Positions 55,154 to 63,405 of a DNA stretch of 64,000 bases are shown here, piece after piece. The position numbers were made by a program, and so were the translations under genes. Position 1 is the stretch's first letter. Every line of letters starts with the position of its first letter. Location: contig NZ_RYDL01000009.1 in NCBI RefSeq assembly GCF_003968755.1, positions 1-64,000 of the forward strand. The letters are read 5' to 3'. This DNA is from Flavobacterium sp. RSP15 (GTDB taxonomy: Bacteria > Bacteroidota > Bacteroidia > Flavobacteriales > Flavobacteriaceae). The notes under the pieces are model-generated. The model was not told where the DNA came from. It saw only the letters and a program-made list of their open reading frames with translations, and did no database searches.

Positions 55154-57613
55154 ATGAATACAATTATGATTTATTTGCCTATTGCGATGGCATTTATTGG
55201 ACTGGCATTTATGTTTGCTAAAAGAAAATGGGTATTAAAACAGGATCCGGGTGATGGTAAGATGAAAGAGATTTCGGATTACATTTACGAAGGAGCCTTG
55301 GCTTTCTTGAAAGCAGAATATAGGTTGTTGACGTTCTTTGTCATTGGAGCCAGCATAGTTTTAGCCGGAATTTCTTTTTTCGTTCCTACTACACACATAT
55401 TAATAGTGGTTGCTTTTGTTTTTGGTGCTTTTTTCTCGGCTTTAGCTGGGAACATGGGAATGAAAATTGCAACAAAAACCAATGTTAGAACCACACAAGC
55501 CGCCCGTACCAGTTTGCCTAAAGCTCTAAAAGTTTCTTTTGGCGGCGGAACCGTAATGGGATTAGGGGTTGCGGGATTGGCTGTTTTAGGATTGACCACT
55601 TTCTTTATTTTCTTTTTTCACTTTTTTATGAATGGCGTTTGGACTTCTGCGGAAGACATGACCATTGTATTAGAAACATTAGCCGGATTTTCTCTGGGAG
55701 CAGAATCAATAGCCTTGTTCGCTAGAGTTGGTGGAGGAATATACACCAAAGCTGCCGATGTTGGAGCTGATTTGGTAGGGAAAATAGAAGCTGGAATTCC
55801 GGAAGATGATCCCCGTAATCCGGCTACAATTGCGGACAATGTAGGGGATAATGTAGGCGATGTTGCCGGAATGGGAGCTGATTTATTTGGTTCTTATGTC
55901 GCAACTGTTTTAGCGGCCATGGTTTTAGGAAATTATGTAATCAAAGACATGGGCGGAACTATTCAAGATGCTTTTGGAGGAATAGGACCTATCTTATTGC
56001 CAATGGCAATCGCTGGTTTTGGTATTTTATTTTCGATTATCGGAACAATGGTGGTAAAAATTACAGATGATAATGCAAAAGAAGCGCAAGTGCAAAGCGC
56101 TTTAAATAGGGGAAACTGGCTTTCAATAGGGTTAACCCTTATTGCCTGCTATTTTTTAGTACAATACATGTTGCCACAAACCATGAAAATGGATTTTTTT
56201 GGAGAAGGAACTAAAGAAATTTCATCCATGCGTGTTTTTTATGCTACAATTGTTGGTCTGGCAGTAGGTGGTCTCATTTCGTCAGTAACTGAGTATTATA
56301 CAGGATTGGGTACAAAACCTGTTATGGCAATTGTTCAAAAATCTTCAACTGGAGCAGGAACAAACGTAATTGCAGGATTGGCAACCGGAATGATTTCTAC
56401 ATTTCCAACGGTTTTATTATTTGCAGCTGCAATTTGGACTTCCTACGCATTAGCAGGATTTTATGGTGTGGCTTTAGCTGCTTCAGCGATGATGGCAACA
56501 ACGGCCATGCAATTGGCAATCGATGCTTTTGGACCCATATCGGATAACGCCGGTGGAATTGCTGAAATGAGCGAATTGCCTAAAGAAGTACGCACAAGAA
56601 CCGACATTTTAGATGCCGTAGGAAATACAACAGCAGCAACGGGAAAAGGATTTGCTATTGCTTCGGCAGCATTAACTTCACTAGCTTTATTTGCGGCTTA
56701 TGTAACTTTTACAGGAATTGACGGAATCAATATTTTTAAAGCACCAGTTTTAGCAATGCTATTCGTGGGTGGCATGATACCTGTAGTTTTCTCGGCATTA
56801 GCGATGAATTCTGTCGGGAAAGCCGCAATGGACATGGTGTATGAAGTACGTCGTCAGTTCAGGGAGATTCCCGGAATTATGGAAGGAACCGGAAAACCGG
56901 AATATGCTAAGTGTGTTGATATTTCGACGAAAGCTGCATTGCGCGAAATGATGTTGCCGGGAATATTGACAATTGGTTTTCCAATTGCAATTGTTTTGCT
57001 TGGCAAATTAGTTTACGGAGACAACAACCAGCTAATCGCCGAAATGTTAGGGGGTTATATGGCCGGAGTTACCGTTTCGGGTGTGCTTTGGGCTGTTTTT
57101 CAAAACAATGCCGGTGGTGCTTGGGACAACGCTAAAAAATCTTTTGAAGCGGGAGTTCTTATTAATGGTGAAATGACCTATAAAGGTTCTGATGCGCATA
57201 AAGCGGCCATTACTGGCGATACTGTTGGAGATCCGTTCAAAGATACTTCTGGACCATCAATGAATATTTTAATTAAATTGACGTGTTTGATAGGACTTGT
57301 TATTGCACCAATTTTAGGTAGTGGCAATCATACATTGGCTAATAAAGCCGCTTGTTGTGCTGTTTCTGAAATGTGTACTTCAATATCTAAAGAAGAGTGT
57401 CTTGCTAAAGGATGTGACAGTAAAACGTGTAGATTTATGAATGCTTCCGCAGCAGTAACTGAAATGGTTTCGGAAAAAGTTACGATAGAAAAAACCAATG
57501 TTGATGGAGAAGTAAAAGCAACTATTAAAACTAATATTAACGGTAAAGAAGACATTCAAAGTTTTGAAGGAACTGATGCCGAAGTTCAGGCTAAGATTGA
57601 TGCTTTAAAGTAA
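55154..57613 (+). CDS. hppA: Membrane ion-pumping pyrophosphatase with Cys-rich tail
   Basis: The 819-aa integral membrane enzyme couples PPi hydrolysis to proton or sodium transport. It has about 16 helices, the substrate motifs DVGADLVGKIE and DDPRNPATIADNVGDNVGD, and GNTTAATGKGFAIASAAL (about 490). The Ala of GNTTAA suggests the potassium-dependent class, which includes sodium pumps. After the last helix comes a tail of about 95 residues with six cysteines (CC, C, C, C, C between about 732 and 757) and a charged beta-like part. That tail is not part of the usual enzyme. Confidence 0.95.
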   Translation: MNTIMIYLPIAMAFIGLAFMFAKRKWVLKQDPGDGKMKEISDYIYEGALAFLKAEYRLLTFFVIGASIVLAGISFFVPTTHILIVVAFVFGAFFSALAGNMGMKIATKTNVRTTQAARTSLPKALKVSFGGGTVMGLGVAGLAVLGLTTFFIFFFHFFMNGVWTSAEDMTIVLETLAGFSLGAESIALFARVGGGIYTKAADVGADLVGKIEAGIPEDDPRNPATIADNVGDNVGDVAGMGADLFGSYVATVLAAMVLGNYVIKDMGGTIQDAFGGIGPILLPMAIAGFGILFSIIGTMVVKITDDNAKEAQVQSALNRGNWLSIGLTLIACYFLVQYMLPQTMKMDFFGEGTKEISSMRVFYATIVGLAVGGLISSVTEYYTGLGTKPVMAIVQKSSTGAGTNVIAGLATGMISTFPTVLLFAAAIWTSYALAGFYGVALAASAMMATTAMQLAIDAFGPISDNAGGIAEMSELPKEVRTRTDILDAVGNTTAATGKGFAIASAALTSLALFAAYVTFTGIDGINIFKAPVLAMLFVGGMIPVVFSALAMNSVGKAAMDMVYEVRRQFREIPGIMEGTGKPEYAKCVDISTKAALREMMLPGILTIGFPIAIVLLGKLVYGDNNQLIAEMLGGYMAGVTVSGVLWAVFQNNAGGAWDNAKKSFEAGVLINGEMTYKGSDAHKAAITGDTVGDPFKDTSGPSMNILIKLTCLIGLVIAPILGSGNHTLANKAACCAVSEMCTSISKEECLAKGCDSKTCRFMNASAAVTEMVSEKVTIEKTNVDGEVKATIKTNINGKEDIQSFEGTDAEVQAKIDALK

Positions 57614-57629
57614 TCAATATCTTGTAAAT

Positions 57630-57668
57630 AAAAAATGCCTCGCAATTTAGACTGCGAGGCATTTTTTG
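57630..57668. terminator. Terminator of hppA
   Basis: AAAAAATGCCTCGCA and TGCGAGGCATTTTTT form a perfect 15-bp stem with an 8-nt loop. Confidence 0.9.
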
Positions 57669-57696
57669 TTTTTATGTATTTTATCACCAGTTTCTA

Positions 57697-57729
57697 CTCC
57701 CTCTCCTTCGGAGAGGGTTGGGGAGAGGA
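57697..57729. repeat. Short palindromic dispersed repeat
   Basis: CCCTCTCC (57699-57706), TTC, GGAGAGGG (57710-57717), then TTGGGGAGAGG. Closely similar sequences recur in intergenic regions of many bacterial genomes, from memory. It lies just past the deoxynucleoside kinase stop. Confidence 0.45.
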
Positions 57730-57731
57730 TT

Positions 57732-58346
57732 CTAAAACAGCCCATTCAATTCAGCATCGATACGGTTAAAAATAGTTCCTAAATCTTCGGGATTATCAAC
57801 AAAATTCATGTTATCCACATCAATGATTAATAGTTTTCCTTTGTCATAGGTTTGAATCCAGCCTTCGTAGCGTTCGTTCAAACGACTCAAATACTCAATG
57901 GATATTGAGTTTTCATATTCACGGCCGCGTTTGTGTATTTGTCCAACTAAGTTAGGAATAGAACTCCTTAAATAGATCAATAAATCAGGGGCTTTAACAG
58001 TAGATTCCATTAATTCAAAAAGAGACGAATAATTCTGGAAATCACGATTGGTCATCAAACCCATTGCATATAAATTAGGAGCAAAAATATGGGCATCTTC
58101 ATAAATAGTTCGGTCCTGAATGATTTTTTTGCCACTTTCACGAATTTGCATCACCTGACGGAAGCGACTATTCAAGAAATAAATTTGTAAATTAAACGAC
58201 CAACGTTCCATTTGATGGTAAAAATCATCTAAATACGGATTGTCTACTACGTCTTCATAATGTGGTTCCCACTTAAAATGTTTCGCTAATAAGCGTGTCA
58301 AAGTTGTCTTTCCAGAGCCTATGTTTCCTGCTATTGCTATGTGCAT
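57732..58346 (-). CDS. Deoxynucleoside kinase
   Basis: This 204-aa salvage enzyme is of the dCK/dGK family. P-loop GNIGSGKTTLTRLLA at the N-terminus, RWSFNLQIYFLNSRF (nucleoside pocket), DRTIYEDAHIFA (DRS-like catalytic motif), and YLRSSIPNLVGQIHKRGREYE (lid with Arg residues). It phosphorylates deoxynucleosides with ATP; which ones cannot be told. Its ATG overlaps the stop of the upstream gene by one base. Confidence 0.92.
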   Translation of the reverse strand: MHIAIAGNIGSGKTTLTRLLAKHFKWEPHYEDVVDNPYLDDFYHQMERWSFNLQIYFLNSRFRQVMQIRESGKKIIQDRTIYEDAHIFAPNLYAMGLMTNRDFQNYSSLFELMESTVKAPDLLIYLRSSIPNLVGQIHKRGREYENSISIEYLSRLNERYEGWIQTYDKGKLLIIDVDNMNFVDNPEDLGTIFNRIDAELNGLF

Positions 58347-59137
58347 TACGGTAGTATGATTTTATAATTTGTAATTCCTTCAGCTGTAAAAATAGATAAA
58401 ATTTGGTCTTTGTAATAGAATTTTTTAAAGGATTTTTCTGAAATTTCAATTTCAGTTTTTTGGTTTTTCCCCAAATCCTGCAAAATTAAAATTCCATTTT
58501 TAGAATAGATGATCTGATTTTCATTTATAATTTCAATCGAGTCAAAATCAGAAACTTTTTCTTTGTTTGCTATTTTGCCAAAAATATCGCAAGTGTACCA
58601 GTTGTTTTTACCGTCCATCCAATAGAAGATGTTGAAATCTGAAGCGTAATTCTTAATACTTTCTGTAAAAGGAACTGAAATAGTTTTGTAATCCTTGTTC
58701 AAATAATCATATAATCCCAGTTGCTGATTCATACTGTTGTAAACCCACAACTGATTTTGAGCAGCAATACCAATTGCAGTGGCTACGATTGGAATTGTAT
58801 TTTCTGAAAAATTGATTTTCTGAGTTTCATTCAATTGATTGTCCAAGATGATAACTGTATTGAAATTTTCGTAAAATAAAACAATTTTCAAAGGGTTATG
58901 CAAATCTATTTTTGTAATTCTACCCAAAGAAATATTTTTGTATTCTAAAGTATTCCGTGTTCCAATTTTAGAAAAAACATTGTTATGGATGGTGTAGTAA
59001 AAACCAAATGAATCATAACCTAAAAACGCATCTCCATCAAAACGAATAGAATCGATTTTAATGGCTGTTAGTTTTTGGTTCTGACTAAAAACTACTGAAA
59101 ATGAAGCGATAAACAGCAATAATATTACTTTTTTCAT
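58346..59137 (-). CDS. Exported protein, probable beta-propeller
   Basis: The 263-aa product has a signal peptide (MKKVILLLFIASFSVVFSQ) and repeated blade-like segments (LNETQKINFSENTIPIV, YNSMNQQLGLYDYLNKDYK, ENQIIYSKNGILILQDLG). No catalytic motif is recognised. One-base overlap with the kinase gene indicates co-transcription; a functional link is unproven. Confidence 0.8.
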   Translation of the reverse strand: MKKVILLLFIASFSVVFSQNQKLTAIKIDSIRFDGDAFLGYDSFGFYYTIHNNVFSKIGTRNTLEYKNISLGRITKIDLHNPLKIVLFYENFNTVIILDNQLNETQKINFSENTIPIVATAIGIAAQNQLWVYNSMNQQLGLYDYLNKDYKTISVPFTESIKNYASDFNIFYWMDGKNNWYTCDIFGKIANKEKVSDFDSIEIINENQIIYSKNGILILQDLGKNQKTEIEISEKSFKKFYYKDQILSIFTAEGITNYKIILP

Positions 59138-59251
59138 ACAGCGAAATTACAATTAAACGGTATATAATTTTGATTGTTTTATTATTATTTTAACAGAATA
59201 CTTGTAACAAAAATAGTATTTTTCACTCTTATTCATTAAAACCCAATAGTT

Positions 59252-59578
59252 ATGTATAAAGTAATTTACGCAATAATAGTAACAATTGCATCGTTTTTGG
59301 GGCTTCGCGCTCAGGAATTTCAAGGAATGGCAGTGTATGAATCAAAAAGCAGTACCTCCGATTTCAAAACACGAATGGAAGGCAATAAGGATATGACTCC
59401 TGATATGCAAAAAATGATTGAGGAAAGAATGCAAAAAATGTTCGAAAAAACATTCATTCTTAATTTTGATAAATCGGCATCAATTTATAAAGAAGAAGAA
59501 AAACGGAACGCTCCCGGTCAAGGCGGTGGCGTAATGCGAATGATGTCGTCTATGACTGGCGGTGGCGGAACGTATTAA
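59252..59578 (+). pseudogene. Truncated GLPGLI-family protein gene
   Basis: The 108-aa reading frame has a signal peptide and the N-terminal part of the GLPGLI family (GMAVYESKSSTSDFKTRM, a Met-rich helix, FILNFDKSASIYKEEEK), then a Gly/Met-rich segment ending at GGGGTY. Family members normally continue for roughly 150 more residues, including the GLPGLI motif. Everything after about residue 107 is missing and another gene's 3' end follows. Confidence 0.75.
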
Positions 59579-59733
59579 AAAAGGACTCGAAATTTGAGTA
59601 TAGAATACAGGCAAATAACCTTTTAAATACGAGATCAAGATTAAACAACTCCTTTAGCGTAAATGGCTTTAATGCGAATGAAACGATTATTTTACCACGA
59701 TTTGTGACCTTTATTTTAAAGTACAATATATAG
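59579..59733 (+). pseudogene. 3' remnant of a TonB-dependent-receptor-like gene
   Basis: In a different frame from the preceding fragment, the DNA encodes FEYRIQANNLLNTRSRLNN, then SFSVNGFNANETIILPRFVT and a final FILKYNI before TAG at 59731. This is the look of the last strands of a Bacteroidota outer-membrane beta-barrel/TonB-receptor-like protein, whose genes often follow GLPGLI genes. No start exists; it is a scar left by a deletion. Confidence 0.65.
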
Positions 59734-59740
59734 CCAAATT

Positions 59741-59777
59741 AAAAAAGGGATTTTGACTGAACAAAATCCCCTTTTTC
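59741..59777. terminator. Terminator of metK and of the relic
   Basis: AAAAAGGGATTTTG faces CAAAATCCCCTTTTT, a near-perfect stem usable from both strands. Confidence 0.85.
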
Positions 59778-59796
59778 ATTTTAAATCTGTACTGAA

Positions 59797-61047
59797 TTAC
59801 AATCCAAAAGCAACTTTTACTTGATCTACAAAATCTAATTTTTCCCAAGTGAATAAATCAACAGTAACCGTTTTGGTTAATCCGCCTGGTGCAGAAAAAG
59901 TTTTGGTTACGGTTTCTGGAGTACGTCCCATGTGCCCGTAAGCAGCAGTTTCGCTGTAGATTGGATTTCTTAATTTCAAACGTTGCTCTATAAAGTACGG
60001 GCGCATGTCAAAAATAGCTTCTACTTTTTTAGCAATTTCTCCATCGGTTAAGGTTACTTTTGAAGTCCCATAAGTTTCTATAAAAATCCCCATTGGTTTA
60101 GCAACACCAATTGCGTAGGAAACCTGTACTAAAATTTCGTCAGCAACACCTGCTGCGACTAGATTTTTAGCAATGTGACGAGTAGCATAAGCCGCACTTC
60201 TGTCTACTTTACTAGGGTCTTTACCAGAGAATGCACCACCACCGTGAGCACCTTTTCCACCGTAAGTGTCTACAATAATTTTTCTACCTGTTAGTCCAGT
60301 ATCTCCGTGAGGTCCTCCAATTACAAATTTTCCGGTTGGATTGATGTGGTATTTAATTTGATCATTAAATAAATGAGCACTCGCTGGATTTTTTGCAATA
60401 ATTCTTGGAATCAAAATTTCGATGATGTCTTTTTTGATTTTAGCAAGCATAGTAGCTTCTTCGTCAAAGTCATCGTGTTGTGTCGAAATTACAATAGCTT
60501 CAATTCGAGTTGGTTTGTTGTCATCACTGTATTCTAACGTCACTTGAGATTTAGCATCCGGACGCAAATAAGTGATTTCGTTATTTTCACGTCTTAAAAC
60601 AGCTAATTCTTTTAATAATTTATGAGATAAATCTAGTGCCAAAGGCATGTAATTTTCTGTTTCATTTGTTGCGTAACCAAACATCATTCCTTGATCACCA
60701 GCACCTTGCTCTTCAGGATTTGCTCTATCAACACCTTGATTGATGTCAGCAGATTGTTCGTGTATAGCAGAAAGAATACCACAAGAATCCGCTTCAAACA
60801 TATAGGCGCTTTTGGTGTAACCAATTTTCTTGATTACATCGCGAGCGATTTGTTGCACATCTAAATAGGTATTTGATTTTACTTCACCTGCCAAGATTAC
60901 TTGACCTGTAGTTACTAAAGTTTCGCAAGCTACTTTTGAGTCAGCATCAAATGCCAAAAAATTATCAATTAATGCGTCTGAAATTTGATCTGCAATTTTG
61001 TCTGGATGTCCTTCGCTTACAGATTCTGACGTAAATAAATAGGCCAT
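59797..61047 (-). CDS. metK: S-adenosylmethionine synthetase
   Basis: The 416-aa enzyme makes SAM from methionine and ATP. Motifs: [51 protein letters not shown] and [19 protein letters not shown]. It is monocistronic with a long leader from a consensus promoter about 170 bp upstream, and lies next to other methionine-pathway genes under a SAM-I riboswitch. Confidence 0.97.
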   Translation of the reverse strand: MAYLFTSESVSEGHPDKIADQISDALIDNFLAFDADSKVACETLVTTGQVILAGEVKSNTYLDVQQIARDVIKKIGYTKSAYMFEADSCGILSAIHEQSADINQGVDRANPEEQGAGDQGMMFGYATNETENYMPLALDLSHKLLKELAVLRRENNEITYLRPDAKSQVTLEYSDDNKPTRIEAIVISTQHDDFDEEATMLAKIKKDIIEILIPRIIAKNPASAHLFNDQIKYHINPTGKFVIGGPHGDTGLTGRKIIVDTYGGKGAHGGGAFSGKDPSKVDRSAAYATRHIAKNLVAAGVADEILVQVSYAIGVAKPMGIFIETYGTSKVTLTDGEIAKKVEAIFDMRPYFIEQRLKLRNPIYSETAAYGHMGRTPETVTKTFSAPGGLTKTVTVDLFTWEKLDFVDQVKVAFGL

Positions 61048-61210
61048 AATAATTATTATTTTAAATTAAGCGAGAAAAAATAATTGCTAAAAAGGACTAA
61101 AGAAGAGTTTCTGCTTTAGCATTTTTTCTACTGAAAAACGTTCAGTACTCATAATGAATTTGTTTCATTATGAAGAGGTTGCAATCAGTTCAAATTTTTC
61201 CTCTTGTATT
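61048..61210 (-). promoter_or_regulatory. Long structured metK leader
   Basis: Three small hairpins lie in the leader: CATAATGAA/TTCATTATG (61150-61172), TACTGAA/TTCAGTA (61129-61147) and CTAAAG/CTTTAG (61097-61119). The last arm could instead pair as TTTAGC (61115-61120) with GCTAAA (61086-61091), so two forms are mutually exclusive. It does not match the SAM-I pattern seen at 62241-62383. Confidence 0.45.
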
Positions 61211-61216
61211 TGGTTG

Positions 61217-61245
61217 CAAATGTATGAAACCATTTTGAATTGCAA
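61217..61245 (-). promoter_or_regulatory. Full promoter of metK
   Basis: On the minus strand TTG, an 18-bp spacer and TACATTTG fit the Bacteroidota promoter exactly (box at plus-strand 61217-61224, TTG at 61243-61245). Confidence 0.7.
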
Positions 61246-61420
61246 ATTAATCTTTTGTTTTTTTTGAGGATAAATATTTTTCGGTTACTAAATTATTAAG
61301 AAAAAATAATATTTAAAATCTTTTCGCTATTATTTTCTTAAACTTATTTGGATATTCAAAAAATAATTTGCACTTTATTAATTCTAATAAAGTAAAAATG
61401 AAATTTAATATTTGTAATAT

Positions 61421-61520
61421 GTTTAAGGTCGCACAGGAAAATTCCTGAGGGTTGCGTATTGCATAATTTAAATCAAATTATATTGCAAAAGCTTCTCGGA
61501 TAACGGGAAGCTTTTTTTTT
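61421..61520 (+). ncRNA. Candidate small RNA or orphan leader 1
   Basis: A near-consensus box AATATTTG (61407-61414) is followed by three stems: CGCA/TGCG (61430-61456) enclosing AGGAA/TTCCT; ATAATTT/AAATTAT (61463-61481); and a terminator AAGCTTCTCG/CGGGAAGCTT with a run of T ending at 61520. No gene lies inside or directly after, so this is a short, structured, self-terminated transcript candidate. I do not recognise a known class. Confidence 0.5.
61489..61520 (+). terminator. Terminator of candidate RNA 1
   Basis: AAGCTTCTCG and CGGGAAGCTT form a 10-bp stem with one wobble, then ten T. Confidence 0.85.
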
Positions 61521-61594
61521 GAATAGTAATAAACAGAATAGATTTTTTAGTCACAAAAAGCCTAGATGAATAACCTAAAAAGCCAAAAAATAAA

Positions 61595-61718
61595 TAACGC
61601 AACAGTCAATAACATGATTTGTGTCAATACCATTATGTGTATTCGCGGCTGTTGATTCCAAAAGTAAGTGTATAACTTAAAACCCTTTTGGATATGGATC
61701 TTAAAGGGTTTTTTGTTT
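61595..61718 (+). ncRNA. Candidate structured RNA 2 with terminator
   Basis: CAACAG (61600-61605) pairs with CTGTTG (61649-61654) around an inner AATAC/GTATT stem (61626-61643). A terminator follows: AAAACCCTTT/AAGGGTTTT with a T run at 61679-61716. It lies between candidate RNA 1 and a doubtful 69-aa reading frame. It may be an attenuator for downstream genes or a separate RNA; no known family is recognised. Confidence 0.4.
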
Positions 61719-61795
61719 TTCTGATTTTTTCAAATCTCACAACAATTCATACAAGGAGACCAAAAATGAATATTAACACCTAACACCTAAAAATT

Positions 61796-62005
61796 ATGAG
61801 CACAACAAAGTATTTTATAAAGACATTTCGGTTGTTAAAAAGTATTAATTTCAGAAATAAAAAAGAAAAGGAAAACGATTCTAAGAATGAATTGATTCAT
61901 CCTAGATTTGAGATCTCAAAGAACGATGTTTTGGCACAAAAAATAGTGCCTAATTCATTGCTTTTCCTAATGTATTCCCAAGAGAATGAAGCGCTTTTTA
62001 TTTAA
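61796..62005 (+). CDS. Doubtful small ORF
   Basis: The 69-aa frame is Lys/Asn/Phe-rich and unlike any family I know. It follows AGGAGA-containing sequence and a five-codon mini-ORF (ATG at about 61766), and precedes the SAM riboswitch region. The first five residues (MSTTK) recall the start of flavobacterial O-acetylhomoserine sulfhydrylases, but nothing after them does. It may be a chance frame. Confidence 0.25.
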   Translation: MSTTKYFIKTFRLLKSINFRNKKEKENDSKNELIHPRFEISKNDVLAQKIVPNSLLFLMYSQENEALFI

Positions 62006-62179
62006 TAAATCCGAATTTATTTTTGGTTTTGATATTTTCAAAGGATGTTTAAAAGTGTTGTTTTGACGTAGTAAGAAAACGGGATGAGTATTCTCATTAC
62101 TTCGTCAGAATAACAATTGCGTGTGAATTATTTTTTGGATTTATGGAGCCCAAAGAAATAAACGAATCCACATAAAAAT

Positions 62180-62210
62180 TTGGTTGTTACAAAAAATAGT
62201 GGTTAATTTG
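62180..62210 (+). promoter_or_regulatory. Probable promoter of the SAM-riboswitch transcript
   Basis: TTG (62180-62182), a 20-bp spacer and TTAATTTG (62203-62210, one base off TAnnTTTG) end about 30 bp before the riboswitch P1 stem. Confidence 0.5.
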
Positions 62211-62240
62211 CTTTTTTAAGTTCAAAATCGTATTGAAATG

Positions 62241-62383
62241 TTATAAAGAAAGGCAGAGGGATTAGACCCGATGAAGCCTTAGCAACCCTTCGATTTATCG
62301 AAGAAGGTGCTGCATTCTACCACGCTCATCGTGGAAAGATAACACTAAGAATTAGTCTAGATAACGCCTGACTTTCTTTATAA
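62241..62383 (+). ncRNA. SAM-I (S-box) riboswitch
   Basis: The P1 stem is a perfect 12-bp match (TTATAAAGAAAG at 62241-62252 with CTTTCTTTATAA at 62372-62383). Inside are the S-box core AGAGGGATTAGACCCGATGA, the AGCAACC joint, a P3 hairpin, GAAGGTGCTGCATTC, AAAGATAAC, and a CTAAGAATTAG P4. It binds S-adenosylmethionine and should lower expression of the metX-aspartokinase genes when SAM is plentiful. No separate T-tailed terminator is visible before metX, so control may be at translation initiation. Confidence 0.93.
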
Positions 62384-62417
62384 TATTTCCAAACACAGAT
62401 CAAAAATCATAAAAGAT

Positions 62418-63386
62418 TTGCCATTGGAAAATAAACCAACCTCTATTACATTTCAAAATTTCACCACTAAAAGTGGCGCTTTTTATGCTACCTTAAACGT
62501 AAGTTTTCAAGTTTTTGGGCCAGAATTGCATACGGTACCAATTGTTTTGGTCAACCATGCTTTAACCGGAAATTCACAAGTTGTGGGCGAAAACGGTTGG
62601 TGGAATGATTTAATTGGAGTACACAAAACCATAGATACAACAAAATATACAATACTCGCATTTAATGCTCCTGGAAATGGTTTTGATGGTTTTGAGATCG
62701 AAGATTATTTAGATTTTACTGCCAGAGACATTGCCAGGATTTTTATTGAAGGGATTCGAGTTCTGGATATTAAAAAACTATACGCCATTATTGGGGGTTC
62801 TGTAGGTGGCGGAATTGCTTGGGAGATGGTCGCTTTAGAACCAAAAATCGCACAACATTTAATTCCTATTGCAACGGATTGGAAATCGACAGACTGGCTA
62901 ATTGCCAATTGCTTTTTGCAGGAACAAATTCTCAACAACTCTTCGAAACCTATTGAAGACGCTCGCACTCATGCTATGTTATGCTATAGAACTCCGGAAT
63001 CATTTGCTGCAAAATTTCAACGAACCACCAATGAAGAATTGGGGATTTTTAATGTAGAAAGCTGGTTGCTACATCACGGCGAAAAATTGCAGAAACGTTT
63101 TCAAATTTCGTCATATAAAATGATGAATCAACTGTTGAAAACAATCGATATCACAAGAGACCGCACATCATTCGAAGAGATAACTTCAAAAATTGAAGCC
63201 GAGATTCATATTATTGGAATCAATTCCGACCTGTTTTTTACGGCAAGTGAGAATAAAGCAACGTACGAGGAATTAAAAAAATATAAAAATAAGGTTAGTT
63301 ATCAGGAAATAGTTTCCATCCACGGACACGACGCTTTTTTGATAGAATACAAACAATTACACAATTTGCTTCAGGATATATTCTAA
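62418..63386 (+). CDS. metX: Homoserine O-acetyltransferase-like alpha/beta hydrolase
   Basis: The 322-aa MetX-family protein has a substrate block VLVNHALTGNSQVVGENGWW, nucleophile elbow IGGSVGGGIAWEM (Ser), FNAPGNGFDGF and catalytic His in HGHDAFLIEY. Homoserine acetylation is the committed step of methionine synthesis, which fits the SAM-I riboswitch ahead. The start must be TTG (62418, or 62424); no in-frame ATG exists between the riboswitch and the conserved part. Confidence 0.88.
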   Translation: MPLENKPTSITFQNFTTKSGAFYATLNVSFQVFGPELHTVPIVLVNHALTGNSQVVGENGWWNDLIGVHKTIDTTKYTILAFNAPGNGFDGFEIEDYLDFTARDIARIFIEGIRVLDIKKLYAIIGGSVGGGIAWEMVALEPKIAQHLIPIATDWKSTDWLIANCFLQEQILNNSSKPIEDARTHAMLCYRTPESFAAKFQRTTNEELGIFNVESWLLHHGEKLQKRFQISSYKMMNQLLKTIDITRDRTSFEEITSKIEAEIHIIGINSDLFFTASENKATYEELKKYKNKVSYQEIVSIHGHDAFLIEYKQLHNLLQDIF

Positions 63387-63405
63387 GCCAAAAAAACACA
63401 ACATA

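Noticed and set aside
57732..58346. Thymidylate kinase
   Set aside because: P-loop is shared, but the DRTIYED motif and nucleoside pocket are those of deoxynucleoside kinases.
61048..61224. SAM-I riboswitch ahead of metK
   Set aside because: The leader lacks the AGAGGGA...GATGAAGCC...GCAACC core plainly present at 62241-62383.
61796..62005. Remnant of O-acetylhomoserine sulfhydrylase
   Set aside because: Only the first five residues are similar; no PLP-enzyme motif follows.
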